DNA from: Myrica gale | Lineage: Eukaryota; Streptophyta; Magnoliopsida; Fagales; Myricaceae | Direction: 5' to 3' | Length of the DNA: 64,000 nt | Assembly: GCA_963930655.1 (NCBI GenBank) | Contig: OZ005615.1 | Coordinates: forward strand, 8,946,001 to 9,010,000 | Position numbers and translations under genes: made by a program | In this document: piece by piece, positions 1 to 11,865 of the stretch | How positions within the stretch are numbered: position 1 is the stretch's first letter | Layout: each line of letters opens with the position of its first letter | Notes under the pieces: model-generated | The model's input: the letters and a program-made list of their open reading frames with translations, nothing else | Told to the model about the DNA's origin: nothing | Database searches by the model: none

Positions 1-529
1 GCATATGGAGAGTGAAGATCTCGATGTGGTCAAATGAATCCCCCGAGCCATCGAAAAGGTCGATGACCGGCTGGCAGAACCGCTGGGGAAGCAGGTAAAA
101 GAGCACCTTCGTCGTGAACGGGGAACAACAAAGTTGAGACATGTGGGATAAAGCTCTGGCCTTGGCAGTCTCCCATGCTGCTTGTTTCTGTTCGAGCAAT
201 CGGATTTGCTCGGCCATCTGCTGAAGAAGGAGGTCACACAATCCTTTGTTGTGAGTTCGTTGAGATTCCGCTCTAGTGCATGATCGAGAAGCTAGACGAG
301 TCTCATCTGAGCCTTCTGGCGAAATTGTCGAAGCGTGAGACCCGGACGGATATGGGGGTGGAGCTTGCTCCTTCAATCTGCGAGCTAAACTTTCCAAATT
401 CCTGACCAAGGTGGCAGTGTTCGCCTTGTTCCTAACCATGGCGGCTAGCGGGACGTCTGCCACGGGAGGCGTTCCGATGACCACACTGGATTGAACAACA
501 CCGTTTTGATCTTTGGGTGCGGACGCCAT
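1..529 (-). CDS. Ty3/gypsy retrotransposon Gag, N-terminal part (runs off window)
   Basis: An open frame reads from an ATG at 529 without a stop to the window edge, giving 176 codons. The N-terminal part is polar and low in complexity. A segment near residues 135-175 has the pattern PLP/LLP-x-RF, then D-x-x-DGSGD-x-x-DH-x-E-x-F, then HM, which is the usual start of the plant Ty3/gypsy retrotrans_gag domain. Gag forms the cytoplasmic virus-like particle that packages element RNA. The start is chosen because it lies just downstream, in element orientation, of a degenerate primer-binding-like site and an LTR-like region with a TATA box. The frame is uninterrupted as far as visible, so the element may be fairly young. 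The lineage (Tat/Ogre-like or other) cannot be decided from this piece. Confidence 0.72.
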   Translation of the reverse strand, partial: MASAPKDQNGVVQSSVVIGTPPVADVPLAAMVRNKANTATLVRNLESLARRLKEQAPPPYPSGSHASTISPEGSDETRLASRSCTRAESQRTHNKGLCDLLLQQMAEQIRLLEQKQAAWETAKARALSHMSQLCCSPFTTKVLFYLLPQRFCQPVIDLFDGSGDSFDHIEIFTLHM

Positions 530-585
530 TGAAGTGCAGCAAATAAGAAGAAATAATTTGTAAGGTGACTTTTTGTTCGAGAAAG

Positions 586-985
586 TTTCCCACAGACGGC
601 ACAAACTGATGATGTCAAGAATCACCACAATGCACGGAAGCCAAGTGAACCTACAAGAATCACCTAGGGGGTGGCGTCGGATCAAGTCTCCGACGGCCAA
701 GTCAGTGTTTAAGAGAAAAGATGAGTATTCTGAAGACATAATTGAACTTGGGTCTAATGAGGAGAATACCAGGGGTTTTTATACCTGTACCGACGTCGTA
801 GTCTTGTTAGGAGACTATCTCTTAAGGTAGTAGAGATTCATTAGGAGAGTTCCTAAATAAATAGGTTGTTTAGGAGGAGTCCTGAGACTGTCAGAATCAT
901 ATTTTTGGTCGGTTACTCAATATTTTGCGTGCGCTAATGGGCCCAAGCCCTAATGTTCGGGCTTGTTGAGGGTCGAGTATTTCAT
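586..985 (-). mobile_element. Probable 5' LTR and primer-binding region of the gypsy element
   Basis: Read on the minus strand, bases 606-585 contain TTTGTGCCGTCTGTGGGAAA, close to the conserved sequence next to the primer-binding site in many plant gypsy elements. An LTR-like stretch ending in CA precedes it, with TATAAAA at 783-777 as a likely LTR promoter. A TG dinucleotide near 985 is a possible outer boundary, giving an LTR of about 380 bp. Only one LTR is inside the window, so the boundaries and the target duplication cannot be verified. Confidence 0.45.
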
Positions 986-1353
986 GGCTCGTCACTTTGT
1001 ATTCTTTAAGTGTATGATTTATAATTCTATTTGGTTTGATGTAAAAAAAAGTCACAATTATGGCATAATTTGGTTGAAATCATAGTCCAAAACATTATGT
1101 AAAAAAATAAAATAAAAACTGGCGTAAAGAAACTCAAAAAATGGTCCAAAAAAGTTCCAAAAAAACGTAATCTAAAACGAGGTCTAAATTCGGATATGGT
1201 CTTAAAGCCCAAACCGGCCCAAAGCAGACAGTATGAATCTGTCCTTGGCCGGTCCGGTTGCATTAGTATGATTGGTTCAGTCTGGTCCGATTGACAGTCT
1301 CTTAAAATGTCGGGTCCAACCGGCCAGACCGGACCAGTGTTTGGACACCCCTG
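986..1353 (-). mobile_element. hAT-like terminal fragment
   Basis: On the minus strand from 1353 the sequence begins CAGGGGTGTCCAAACACTGG and continues with repeated GGTCCGG/CCGGTT motifs. This is the look of a plant hAT terminal inverted repeat with its subterminal repeats. The matching left terminus is not seen; the fragment runs into the presumed gypsy LTR boundary near 985, which may have truncated it. No transposase is present. Confidence 0.4.
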
Positions 1354-1713
1354 CCGACCCGTAGTACAACCTTTTGTTCCATTGCGGCAAAACTGATGTC
1401 CGTGTTTAAACTGAAAACGGTCCTTGTCACATGCAGAGGGTTGCTGTCTTCGACCGCATTAGGAGGTAGTCATGAGGGAGGTCTTCCTTAACATCTAATC
1501 TTTTGTTAATTAGGCCTCATTTTTGTAGACAGTTAAATCAATTAACCAATGATTAGTTGTAGAATAACTAAATTATTTAGTCTTCATCTATCAAATATAG
1601 ATATGATCTTATGTTTGCAAGTCGAACATGATTTAATACAATTATACTAATTCAATACTTAGAACCATTGGGAAAAAAAATAAGGGAAAATATTGAGGGT
1701 AAGGAACTCTTAA

Positions 1714-1885
1714 GGGCTTGTTCGGTTAGAAAAAAATTTGAGAATTTTTAGGTGATGTTAACTTTATTGGTATGTGTGTTTTAGTTATTTTTATGTAGTG
1801 TTAAGAATGATATTTGGTTGTAAAAATTTTTGTATTTTGAGAATTCAAAAAAAAATTTAGAGATTTTTATTGACCAAACAAGCCC
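1714..1885. mobile_element. Tourist-like MITE (PIF/Harbinger type)
   Basis: The ends are inverted repeats: GGGCTTGTTCGGT on the left and the reverse complement GGGCTTGTTTGGTC on the right, followed by AT-rich arms that also pair. The size is 172 bp. The flanks are TAA on the left and TTA on the right, both fitting the TWA target preference of Tourist elements but not forming an exact direct repeat. Confidence 0.6.
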
Positions 1886-4800
1886 TTATTTCTCATTTGA
1901 AGACAAAATATATTAACAGTTGAAAACAGATATAACTACCGACAAATCTCGTAAATTCGTAGATAAACATGACACGTAACCTTTTACTTTTCGATATTCG
2001 AGAATTCTGAAACGAATGCTGTCGCTGAGGATTGGGGAGGGCCATGGGCTGCGAGCCTGTCACTTTGGTTGGAAGAGGTTGCAGCTCAACAGCGACGAGT
2101 GTGGTGGGGTAGTGCGTTTCGGCCTTGTGATTAAGCAACAAAGATTCCCGCTGGAAGGGACAGCAAACGCACGCCATCAATTCCGATCCTTACTGCATCG
2201 TCGTGGCCTCAGACTTTGTCCGTTTCAGCATCAGCATTGAATGCCACACGTCCACACCACACACATGCGGTGGCTGTTTCTACGCCGCGCTCTCCGGTGG
2301 CTGTAGGCGTGGCCAGCGGCCTCGCTTCTGTGTTTTGCTCCAAAATTAAAGCTACATCATGAGCTTTTGGTCAACTAGCGCACTAGCCAATTATACTATT
2401 TTTTTTTCCGGTGGGTACAATTAAAAACTAGCTAGCTGCATGGGTAATGTGAAACTTTAATAACCAGAACCTAAGCTTCACCAATGCCGTGGCCCATCAC
2501 CCAGAACAATTTTATCTCAAAGGAGAAATTTGACCACAGTACTGAAATTAGTCTCTCGAGGTTACTACAATAAATGAATCGCTATATTATTAGTTGCATA
2601 TCACATGGCCAAAATCGAAAGTCGAACCTCCTATCACCAATGCATGCGTGAGTTTAGTTTTCAGGATAAGTACGGGTTCGGAACTAATTCACGCACGGCC
2701 TGTTAAGCGTGGGCTAAAGCCGAGTATCCGACACCCTGCACAAGTCCATCGGTTTTTTGCAAAAGGAATCTTTGTGGGTTAGGCTATTCGACAAGTACGA
2801 GCTTAGATAAAGAAGGTCCTAAAGTTACTGGAAAACACAGATCGAGGCCTACTGTATCAATCAATCGGGGTGTCCACTACGAGCCATCTAGCAGCTTCGG
2901 CAGGTTTAACCTCAATTGGGTTACAATACGGGCCTTTCAAAATTCTAACCATGGAAGAAGCTCCTTGACAGACTAACTTGGGCAACCTCAAGGCTATAGG
3001 GGAACTAACTCCTAATGGGCCTATTAAATATATGTGCGGGTCCAATACATTTGTTAAGACTTTATAAGGCCATTTTTTTTCTAAGTTATAAGCCCAGTTG
3101 GAGATGGTTGAAACTTGGAAGGGCGTTTTCGTTTATTTGTTCTCGCCCAAACTGTGTTTCGGATAGGAGCCCAAATTTGTAAAGCGTGAGATCACCATCG
3201 ATGTCTGGCCCAATTTGCGGACAATTTTTCTTGTATAAACGAAGAACCTTGAAGGAACAAGGAAAACTTCCAACTTTCAGACTGCACTTGCTAAAAACAG
3301 AGCTACATTGAAGTTTTTATCCTAAGAGACCAAAATCTTTTAAACATACCTCTCAAAGTTTTTCCCCAGCATTTTAAAGCCCAATTCTGTGTGCTCAATG
3401 GAGGAGTTAGATCAGGTTGGCTATAGCTTTTCAGGTTTGGAGGGAGAATAGACTGCAGACCACCATTCTCAAGTTTCTACAAAATTGTCGTTTCAGTGTT
3501 CCAGTAAGAATAGTCACAATCAGGCATTGGATCATGATATGTCTTTGAAAGGACTTCACACGACATGATTAGAAGTCCATTCAGCTTAACAAGTGAAAAG
3601 CAACAGAAACGATTGATATAATCAAATCTGTGTTACGCCCCTCAACATATTCATTCATTGTTAGGAGGGTAAAGTTGCAGAGGCTCAATCATTAGGTTTG
3701 CGGTGGGTCAGATTGGGACGTATTGACAAATGCCTCACAACGGCTTTGGCCTTGGGCATGATGGGATTCATTTTACTGAACCCCAAAGCAAGCTATATAA
3801 ATCACTGAATCACCAACCCAATTATGTTTTTCAGGTAAAAAGTCGGGTCCGGCTGGTGCTGGTGCTGTCATTTTGACTCCACATAGACACGTTTATGTGG
3901 AAAGACTTTATTAGCCCTCATAGATTATGATTACCATTTCAGTTTGGCAAGCCAAGAAAATTAACAAGAGCAGGGTCCGATTTCTACGGCACATATCTAT
4001 GGTCTCGGCTCTGGCTCTGGCTCTGGCTCAGCTGGTGGAAGAAGCAGAGGAATCTCATTCAGATTCAGTGAGCAAAAAGAGGGCGCCAGGAGACCATATG
4101 CATGCCAGCATTTGATTTAACTTTCTAAAGGAAGCGACTCTGTTGTGACTTGGGAGAATTTGCGTGCAACATTTATGTGACAACGAAGTTATGTAATGTT
4201 TGTTAGGGTACAGTCGCGTTAATATCACGTTTGTCCGACTGCATTGCAGTTGTATTTGGTATCATGGTATGTCATGCTTTCTGTATAGAATCCCAGAAAT
4301 GGAAAATACATTTCGAACTGATAGCAGATACGCAATCTCCTTTGAATTAGATGATGTTTAATTTGTGCGTTGTCAATTATTACTACTTTGTGTACGCACC
4401 GCACGTCATACCGTGGGAGCTGGCCATGCCCCCAAGTCCTTGCCGCAACCACGAGGGAGCGACGAAGACGGGCTAGTGAATGGTAGCCGAATTGAAAGAC
4501 AATTTCACATGCCGCATGTGTGACACTTGACGGTTACTTTTGATGCACCTTCACCGACACTCACGCAAGAACTGCCGACGTGCCAGATGTACCTCAATTG
4601 GTGACGCGCTCAAGACTGCCCCAATCGTCAATCAACTTCCAAGTGCCTCGATTACATGTTACATGCTACTCGTTCTCCGGTGGATGGCATGTCTTAGTCG
4701 TTGCGTGCCTCCTCTGCCCTACATGGCTCACTCACACCACGCCACATTGCAGGAAAAAATTCGCAAAACCAACTATAAAGGAAACGATTCCTTGGGGACT

Positions 4801-5135
4801 AGGGAGGGGTGTGCTCCATGCAGATCTCATGTTCGAATTCTTCTAAGTACAAATATTTCTTCGGAGTTACTTCTAAAGTAAAGTTGAACTTATTTGGCAT
4901 ATGTAGCTTGGGGGCTGCACGACTTAGGGTTTGCTGTGACGTCAAACCCAACTCGTGCGAATATTGAGTCAAGTTCGTCACTACTTGGTGTATGTGAATG
5001 AGTGACTAAATTTCTGTGTTACTCAAAAAAAAAAGACAACAAGAAGAAGAATATGCACCCTAGGAAAAAAAACTTTGGCAAGGAAAAAACATGACATCCT
5101 TGAAATTAATAGGGAATATATGTTCTATTTTGTAA
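1886..5135. other. Intergenic, no gene recognised
   Basis: Short open frames occur on both strands but none shows a conserved domain, a credible exon structure or a recognisable family. Bases 4005-4030 hold a short GGCTCT tandem repeat. Bases 2680-3060 look like decayed repeat sequence that I cannot classify. Confidence 0.5.
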
Positions 5136-5406
5136 GGGAAAACGTCACTTTTTACCTTTAAACTTACATTAAATATTTGAAAGAGATCTAAACTATTAAA
5201 ATCATCACATTTAGTTCTAATACTATCAAAATGCATAAATATTCTTTTAATTATAAGATTCAACAGTTGAAATATATATATAAAAAATAAACTACTAGGA
5301 TAAAGGTTGATGAATTTTGATAATTTTTAAGACTAATGTGACAATTTATATAATTTAAACCTCTTTGATATTTCATGTTAGTTTAGGGCTAAAAATAAAG
5401 ATCCCC
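5136..5406. mobile_element. Foldback (long inverted repeat) element
   Basis: The left arm starts GGGAAAACGTCACTTTTTAC at 5136. The right arm, reverse-complemented from about 5406, starts GGGGATCTTTATTTTTAGCC. The arms continue to match for roughly 100 bp through segments such as AATATTTGAAAGAG/AATATCAAAGAGG and ATCAAAATGCAT/ATCAAAATTCAT. It has no coding capacity. Its ends resemble those of the foldbacks at 46964 and 54987, which suggests one non-autonomous Mutator-like group. Confidence 0.55.
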
Positions 5407-5993
5407 ATTTTTTTTTATTTAAAAACTGCGAAAAGAACTACCTCCACCAACTTGCTTATCAAATCCTTTCAAGTAGGCTGATAACCAGCACTGGAATACA
5501 AAAGGCTCTGGTCAAATGACGAGGGAAATTCGCTCGAAGGAGTGAAGAAGAAGCGGGAAAGAGATAAATTGGGGAGAAATATAGAGTGTCCGGGAAAGGC
5601 ATATATGTGAAGCATAACAAATGTCAAATTCAATACTCATCTCAGAATTTTCTACTGCAAAAAGAATTCCCATGGCAATGAAGAGAACGAAAAGAATGCT
5701 AAAAAAAAAAGAAGACACTCCCACACCTACTTACCTTAAGGACCTACTATCCATCACGGGGCCTAAACTCTACCCTTAAACTTGCACTTTTCTCTACCCA
5801 CTTTTTCAGTTCTCTCGTTACAAGCCTCCTCTACTAGCTAAATATGCTAATCTATTGCACTGTCCCCCATTCCATCCCTGTACAAAAAGCAACGAGCGAA
5901 AGAAATGAAATAACTGAGTAATGACATCAGAGAGGAAAGCGGGAGGCATTGAAGAAAGAGGGTTCCTACAAGGAACGAATTCTCTTATCCTCC
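5407..5993. other. 3' flank of the GATA gene
   Basis: No gene is seen. The part nearest 5993 is the likely 3' untranslated region of the minus-strand GATA gene, but no clear polyadenylation signal was pinned down. Confidence 0.35.
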
Positions 5994-8011
5994 CTACATG
6001 TAGTCCAACCCAAGATTGCTATTTGCGTTTGGAATAAGTTCTGGCAAGTCAGCCATCGTTGATGGTGTTGCAGGGATAGCATCCTTATCGCTAGTCTTGG
6101 TTCTCATTTCAAGCACCTTCTTATGGGAATTGGAGTGCACAGATGGAACAAATGTGGGGCTTGCCGCGGGCCTGTATTCAGGGAAGAGCCGGCCAGACTT
6201 GTAGCGAACACCACATGCATTGCAAAGGGTTTTTGGTCCCATTGGTCCAGCCCTCCATTGGGGAGTCTTGGTTATCTCACAATGCATGCATTTCCTGACA
6301 CCTTGTGACGGCGGATTCTGATTCGTTTCCACAGGGCCTAGTGGAACCGTCAATTTTATTTTCTTCTTCTTGTGTTCCGCAGTGGCTTGTTTTGGTATTT
6401 TGATCAACAGACGAGACTCTGCAAAATTCTCAGAATCTGAAGATGCTCTTGGTGCAACGAATGGTTGGGGAATCTCAGTGACGGAGGGCGTAGGGGAACT
6501 AAGATTGATTGCTGGGCGAGGACTGAAGGTTGCAGGGCGAGGGCGCTTGCTCCGAGCGCGCCCACGCAGGCCAGGGGTGATGGTTTCCGGGCTACGTGGG
6601 ACATTCTTCTCGACCGAGCAGGAGCTGCTGCTGTCGAGGACAGAAACCGGGCTGGAAGTCTGGAACTGGCGATGAGACGCTTCCCTGTTGATGAAGGATT
6701 CCTCCCTCTTCATGGTGAGGCTTCCACCAGTGAAAGAATCCTCCACAAAGTTTGAAAGCCATTCAAGCTGAACAATGTCTTCATACTATAGAAGAAAGAA
6801 GAAACCAAAACAGGATCAGAAAGAGCTCTTCTCATTCATCCAAGAAAATCCCCAGGCTAGACAATTAATATATGCCCTAACACCTTGGATGTTATTTTCT
6901 AAAATTAACAGATCAGTATAAATGAAGAATGGTTGATCTTTGCAACTTTATACCAGGAATCCCTTTGGGTTCATATTAATTAAAAAAAAACGCTCATCAA
7001 CATCACGTAAAATCTCTAGTTTGAAGCTCTGGTTCTGTGCTGGTTTGTTCATTCCTATCCAAAAGGTCCAAACATCCAGGCTGGTTGAATTCAATTCTCG
7101 GATCAACAGGCTTAGAGAAAGAATTCATTGCATAAAGCACAATCACATGTCAAGAAAAAGGCAGCCTCAGCACCGACTAAACCAATAATAATTGTCGACA
7201 GGTTAAGAAAGCCACACAACTTTGCACATGATCATAATTGACCTTTTCTTTATCCTTTTATTTTTAATTAAAAATCAAACGACAAATCACGTGACCTCCA
7301 TTAATGCCGCTCAAATTATATAAAAAAACAGACTGATGACTCTAATCGCGGCGTCGCCGGTGGAATGCCATGCCAATGATGACATGTCACTGTCCCGCCG
7401 ACAAGGGTTTTGACGTGATTTTGCAAAAATACCCTTCCCCCCACTGGATTTTGAATTCCGAACACAAATTCGAAATTCCTGTCAAAATCACTAGCGTTTT
7501 GACTAGTGGCATAGAGGAAAGTGTACAACATATGTCACGCGGGCTGCCAGGCTGGCACGGCTTAATTGCAAAAATCAAACAAGTACTAGTGTCCAAAATT
7601 TACTGCCACTTATGACGTCATCACCAACCAAATCGAAACGAAGCAAATTACTGTGGACCAAAACGAAAAACTATGCAAGTCAAGTTTGGAATTATGTATT
7701 TTTCTGGGCTTGAAATTTATATTTTCAAACAGCCGAAAGCTATTGTAATGCCACGTGTGCTAGGAGCTGCGGAAAAAACTCACCGGAACAGAGAGCTCGG
7801 TGGAGAGGTCCGAGGCACTGTTAGCGGAGAAGACCGAGTCGGAGCAGGGAAATGACTCGGTCTGACTGGGCCAAGTGCTGGGGAACGCGTTGCAGTCCCC
7901 GCTGCCAAGCGCGGCCTCAACGTCATCGTCCCCCGGGAAATCAAGCAGGTCGTCGATGTGGTCGAAGAAGCTGCCGCAGTCTATTTCGTCTATGAAGTTT
8001 GGTCCGATCAT
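5994..8011 (-). CDS. GATA8: GATA8-like transcription factor (class A GATA zinc finger)
   Basis: Two coding exons, 8011-7784 and 6785-5994, join through a GT..AG intron of 998 bp to encode 339 residues. The zinc finger spans about residues 242-267 in the form C-x2-C-x18-C-x2-C (CMHC...CNAC), followed by the basic GVRYKSGRLFPEYRPA tail. The acidic N-terminus (DCGSFFDHIDDLLDFPG) and the segment ELSVPYEDIVQLEWL agree with Arabidopsis GATA8 and its relatives GATA9/12, and the finger-proximal tail is nearly identical in that subfamily. The protein should be nuclear and bind WGATAR DNA. A splice acceptor (TTCTCTCAG) lies 11 bases before the ATG, so the leader is probably interrupted by an intron. 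Class A membership is firm; GATA8 rather than GATA9/12 is inferred from the N-terminal MIG...DCG start. Confidence 0.93.
7612..7621. promoter_or_regulatory. ATGACGTCAT bZIP-type palindrome in the GATA intron
   Basis: A perfect 10-bp palindrome with the TGACGTCA core known to bind plant bZIP (TGA/HY5-type) factors lies inside the only coding intron of the GATA gene, about 170 bp from the first coding exon. A regulatory role is inference. Confidence 0.25.
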
Positions 8012-9745
8012 TGTTCCAAAATTTGCCTGAGAGAATGCAAAAGACAATGAGGGCAGAGCAGTGGGAAAAAAATGTTGTGTAATCGTCAAATTATAGCAGG
8101 AGATGGATGCTTTTTGGGGGCGAGTGTTTTGTGTCAATTATTAGGCCAACGCACGAGCCGTGTGGCGCATGTTAGCGGATGGTACTAGAATACGTTAAAA
8201 TAGAGAATTTAATTCTGTACGCTTTTGCAATAAAGTAGCTAGAAAGTCTGAAATGGAAATGAAGCAAATAGAAGATTATCTTCTTCGTAGTACGACATTG
8301 AAGGCGTAATTGAGATTTCAAAACAGCGCAAGGTAGCGCCAACTGTTCCCTGAATACGCAACTACTGCTATTTGCAAATGGGGTGTGACTTCCAAAAATG
8401 GTATTCGATGAAGTAATACTTGGCATAGGAAAGGAGAAATTTTGTAAAGAGAATGCAGAGTTTACAGGGAAATTGTGAAGCAAACCTTGCAAATTTCTAC
8501 CGAAGCGCACGCCCAGCTGAGTTGTTCCTAACAAAGGCCGAGATTTTGGAGTACAAGAAGCAGAGATGTAAATTTCCACTGAAACTGAGGAATTCGACTT
8601 CGAGTCCTGCAGAAATCAGAAATATAAGGTCATTTTAAGCTACCGTGCGTTTCAGCTATAAAAAGAGTGCAATAAGACTTCCCGAATTTCACAAAAAATT
8701 AAATTCAACAACTGCTCCTTTGTGTACTGTTTGGTTGCCGCGAAACCGGGCTAAAAAAAAAGTGCAGATACATCATTGACGAATGGGGTATAAGGAATTT
8801 ATTTTTCTGAGCTGTTATACGATTTTCTGAACCAAATAGGAGACAGTCTATGTTCTGAACCAGTTTGCTTTTCTTTTCTTTCATTCCGGCTCCTAGCAAA
8901 CCAAACGGCGAAATAATGGTAAAAACCACAAACTTAAATCCTGCCATCAGTGAAATTCCGGAACTCAAACGTTGCCGACACAAACTTTTGAAAGTTTGGG
9001 AAATGAAAATCACAAAATGCAGAGCCAAAGCTGAGCTTAAAACCTATAATTAATTCCCGCCCGAAAATAGCTCCAAAGACCGAATGAAGCACAAAACCCA
9101 AAAACTCTCCAGCAAGAACCTCAAAAGGAATAAACCGAACCCACAGAGCTCACAAGTCACAACACACTAATAGTTCTAGCCCCCCCTAAAGCCCTATTCC
9201 TCCATTATGAACTGTAGTACTTGTAATAGTTTAGAACTCGGTACCTGCAGGCTGCAGTGCAGAGCGAAGGGGAGAGAAAAGGAGAAAAGATAGAGAGGTT
9301 TGAAAGGAGAGAGAGGAGAGGGATAAAGCCTAAAAAGGAAGGAGAGGGGAGTGTGATTGTAACGGCTGGTGAGCCTCCTTCTTCATTGCTAGCTGTCTTT
9401 TTACTATCCCTCCACTGTCGTGATGTTGAAGTCTTCTCTCCCTCTCGATGTAAACAAAAAAAAAAAGACACTCGCTCTCTCTCCTCTGATTACCCACGGG
9501 TCCCACAACCCTCCACCGCACCCAACTCGCCTTTTATTTTCTCACGGATTTTCACCGATAATGGTTCTTTCTTCTAAACTAATAAAAGATCGAAAAAGAA
9601 GAAGAAGAAAAGCTTAGAAGGGTTTCAAAGAGCTAAGGAGGGAAAAGTAGGGAGGATTTGCTCACTTTTTCTTGCTTACTTGTCTTTCAGGGCCTCAAGT
9701 TTCCGTCTGCAAAGACTGTGCTCACAGATATTAATATATAATAGT
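8012..9745 (-). promoter_or_regulatory. Probable 5' leader, leader intron and promoter of the GATA gene
   Basis: Read on the minus strand, 9700-9245 is rich in pyrimidine tracts typical of plant leaders and ends at a donor-like CTGCAG|GTACCG (exon end 9245). The acceptor-like TTCTCTCAG sits just before the ATG. This predicts a leader intron of about 1.2 kb (9244-8023). TATATATTAA near 9740-9731 is a candidate TATA box. All of this is inferred from motifs; no transcript data were available. Confidence 0.35.
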
Positions 9746-10309
9746 GTGCGTCTGTAACGAAGAGGGCGAGACGAGGGACTGGATATTTTACAGTGACACA
9801 ACTTGTAGAGACAGCGAAAGAGGTCTGAGGCTTTGTCAGACTTCATCCCGCCGCTGTTTCCGACTGTCCTTTGTTTCTTTTTTACAGCTTTTCGTCAACC
9901 GCTAGGTTTTTTTACGGCAGAAATGGGAACTGCCACAACCAGAATCAACGTAAGAAAAAACTAAGAGTATAATACCACCCTCAAATTCTTTTTTTGGGCG
10001 CGTGCGAAGCACTGCTGCTGGTCTGTCTCTCTTTCGACTTCCGATTCTGCTTTTCAGTTGGACAGTGTTTTTGCTGTTAAAGGAAGCGCGTGAGGTCATG
10101 ATTTGTACGGACGGAGTTAAACCCAAAAAAAAAAAATCCCTCCCCTTGTCCTTTATTGGAGTGGTTCCATAACGAATTTCATATTGCTTGCAGTAATGGA
10201 TTTTTGACCCTCCACTTTACTTGAAACTACGACTTCCTCTACCTTTCTTAAACTTAAGTTACCTAACGCATTAACCACCGTATTTGGTAACTTCCAACGT
10301 TATCTTACT
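9746..10309. other. Intergenic, no gene seen
   Basis: Upstream region of the GATA gene, becoming very AT-rich after about 10250. No conserved coding sequence is visible. Confidence 0.4.
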
Positions 10310-10503
10310 TGTTTGATCTTCAATTATTTGAGGTTAATTATTTAAATTTAATAATAAAAAATTTATTACATAATTTTTTATTATTATAATATTTATTAAA
10401 AATATTCTCTCTCTTCACTTTTTCACCGACTCCTATACTATATATTTACTTTATAATATTTTTCAAACCTCAATACCCAAAATTTCCATACTCAAACATC
10501 CCC
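10310..10503. mobile_element. MITE, family A copy 1
   Basis: AT-rich unit containing TATTCTCTCTCTTCACTTTT followed by a CTCCTATACT segment. The same internal motif is seen in the units at 11059 and, reverse-complemented, at 13590. The ends (TTGTTTGATCTTC and the complement of CTCAAACATCCCC) pair weakly. It is non-coding. Confidence 0.4.
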
Positions 10504-11058
10504 TTGATTTGGCTCTACTTTTAGTACAAAAGGATATAATTGTCATTACGTATATCACATGGTTGAATAAATTTGGACATTGTCACCACCGAAAGCAACC
10601 AACCGAGGGATTTATTTTTAATTGATGAAAATTAAAATTTTTGACTCAATTAGCTTTTAAAATGAAAGGTATGGTAAATTTCTTAAAAATTTGACATTAA
10701 CTAGGTTGACGTTAGTTTGAAATAAATTTGTAAGATTTTAATAAAATTGTGAATATTTAGTTAATATTAAAATTTTATTGGCATACATGCAGAAGTAGTT
10801 AAAATGATTGATATTTGTAAAAAAAAAAAGTAATAAACTGTTGTATTGAAATAAGTATATTTTGTGGTGTTTGGCATGTAAATATAAAAATATGATGCAA
10901 ATCCAAAAAAACACTCAACCAAACATGTCCCTAAATGTAAATGATTGATTCTGTGTGAATTTAAATTAATTATTATGAAAAATGAAATATAAATAATAAC
11001 AACTTTCCCCGCAACTTTAAGTTTTTGTTTTTTTAAGGAATTATAATAGTACTTACTA

Positions 11059-11262
11059 AGGCTGCGTTTGCCAACATAAACATCCTCAAAATATTATCTC
11101 ACTTCTAATAAAATAATCCAATATAATCTCTCTCTCCTATAAAAAAATATAAAAAATTACAAAAAATATAAAAAATTACCTCTCTCTTCACCTTTTCACT
11201 AAACTCAATACCAACACATATTCTCATACTAAAAATATTACAACACAAACACAACCTAAATA
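11059..11262. mobile_element. MITE, family A copy 2
   Basis: Left end GGCTGCGTTTGCCAACATAA; the right end, reverse-complemented, reads GGTTGTGTTTGTGTTGTAAT, an imperfect inverted repeat. The interior carries CTCTCTCTTCACCTTTTCAC. It closely matches the reverse complement of the unit at 13590-13790, so the two are inverted copies of one family. The target site could not be fixed. Confidence 0.5.
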
Positions 11263-11669
11263 TTTGCATAGGTATTCAAGTCTTCCGACCAATTCAGGAA
11301 ATTGCAGATAGGGGTCTAGGAAAACCTGTAAACATCTTAAAAGGCAAAAATGTACTAAAGTGGGCTCCTTAATTTTTATTGGGCACGAAGCTAAATATGG
11401 CTGTACTTTAAAGTGCAATATTGCTTATAAATGTCCCTCTTCCTAGCAAACTCCACAAGCAAATCAAATAATTGATTCAAGTCAGCGAGACTGCAAAATA
11501 ATTAATTATGGATAGTTGGAGTAATAAATAATTAAAAATAAGTATAATGGGACATTATTAGTGAGTGAATTCGGTAGTTTATACGTACTTTAATACCATG
11601 CTTATATATAATAATGAATTGTTTTACTCAAATTTTGGACAGCCACGACAGTTCTTCGAGAACCAGGAA
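11263..11669. other. Intergenic, nothing recognised
   Basis: AT-rich sequence without a credible gene. Confidence 0.4.
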
Positions 11670-11865
11670 TATGTTTGGTTTGAGTAAAAATATAGGATTT
11701 TAGAGAAGTTGTGAATATTTATGTTGAATAGTGTTTTATTAGTGTTTGTGTAAAGTGGAGAGAAAATGATTTGATGTAATTGTTTAATAAAAAATATTGG
11801 AGTTATGTGAAAATATAAAGAAAGAAAATTTATGTAGAATAAAAAAATAAACAATTGTTCGAGAT
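11670..11865. mobile_element. MITE-like unit, family B, reverse orientation
   Basis: Starts GTTTGGTTTGAGTAAAAATA and contains GTTGTGAATATTTATGTTGA, which resembles the reverse complement of the family B unit at 15140-15360. The ends are too diverged to define a target duplication. It is non-coding. Confidence 0.3.

Noticed and set aside
1893..2240. Overlapping frames on both strands near 2 kb
   Set aside because: Neither translation shows a conserved motif; the sequence is moderately GC-rich, which lengthens chance frames.
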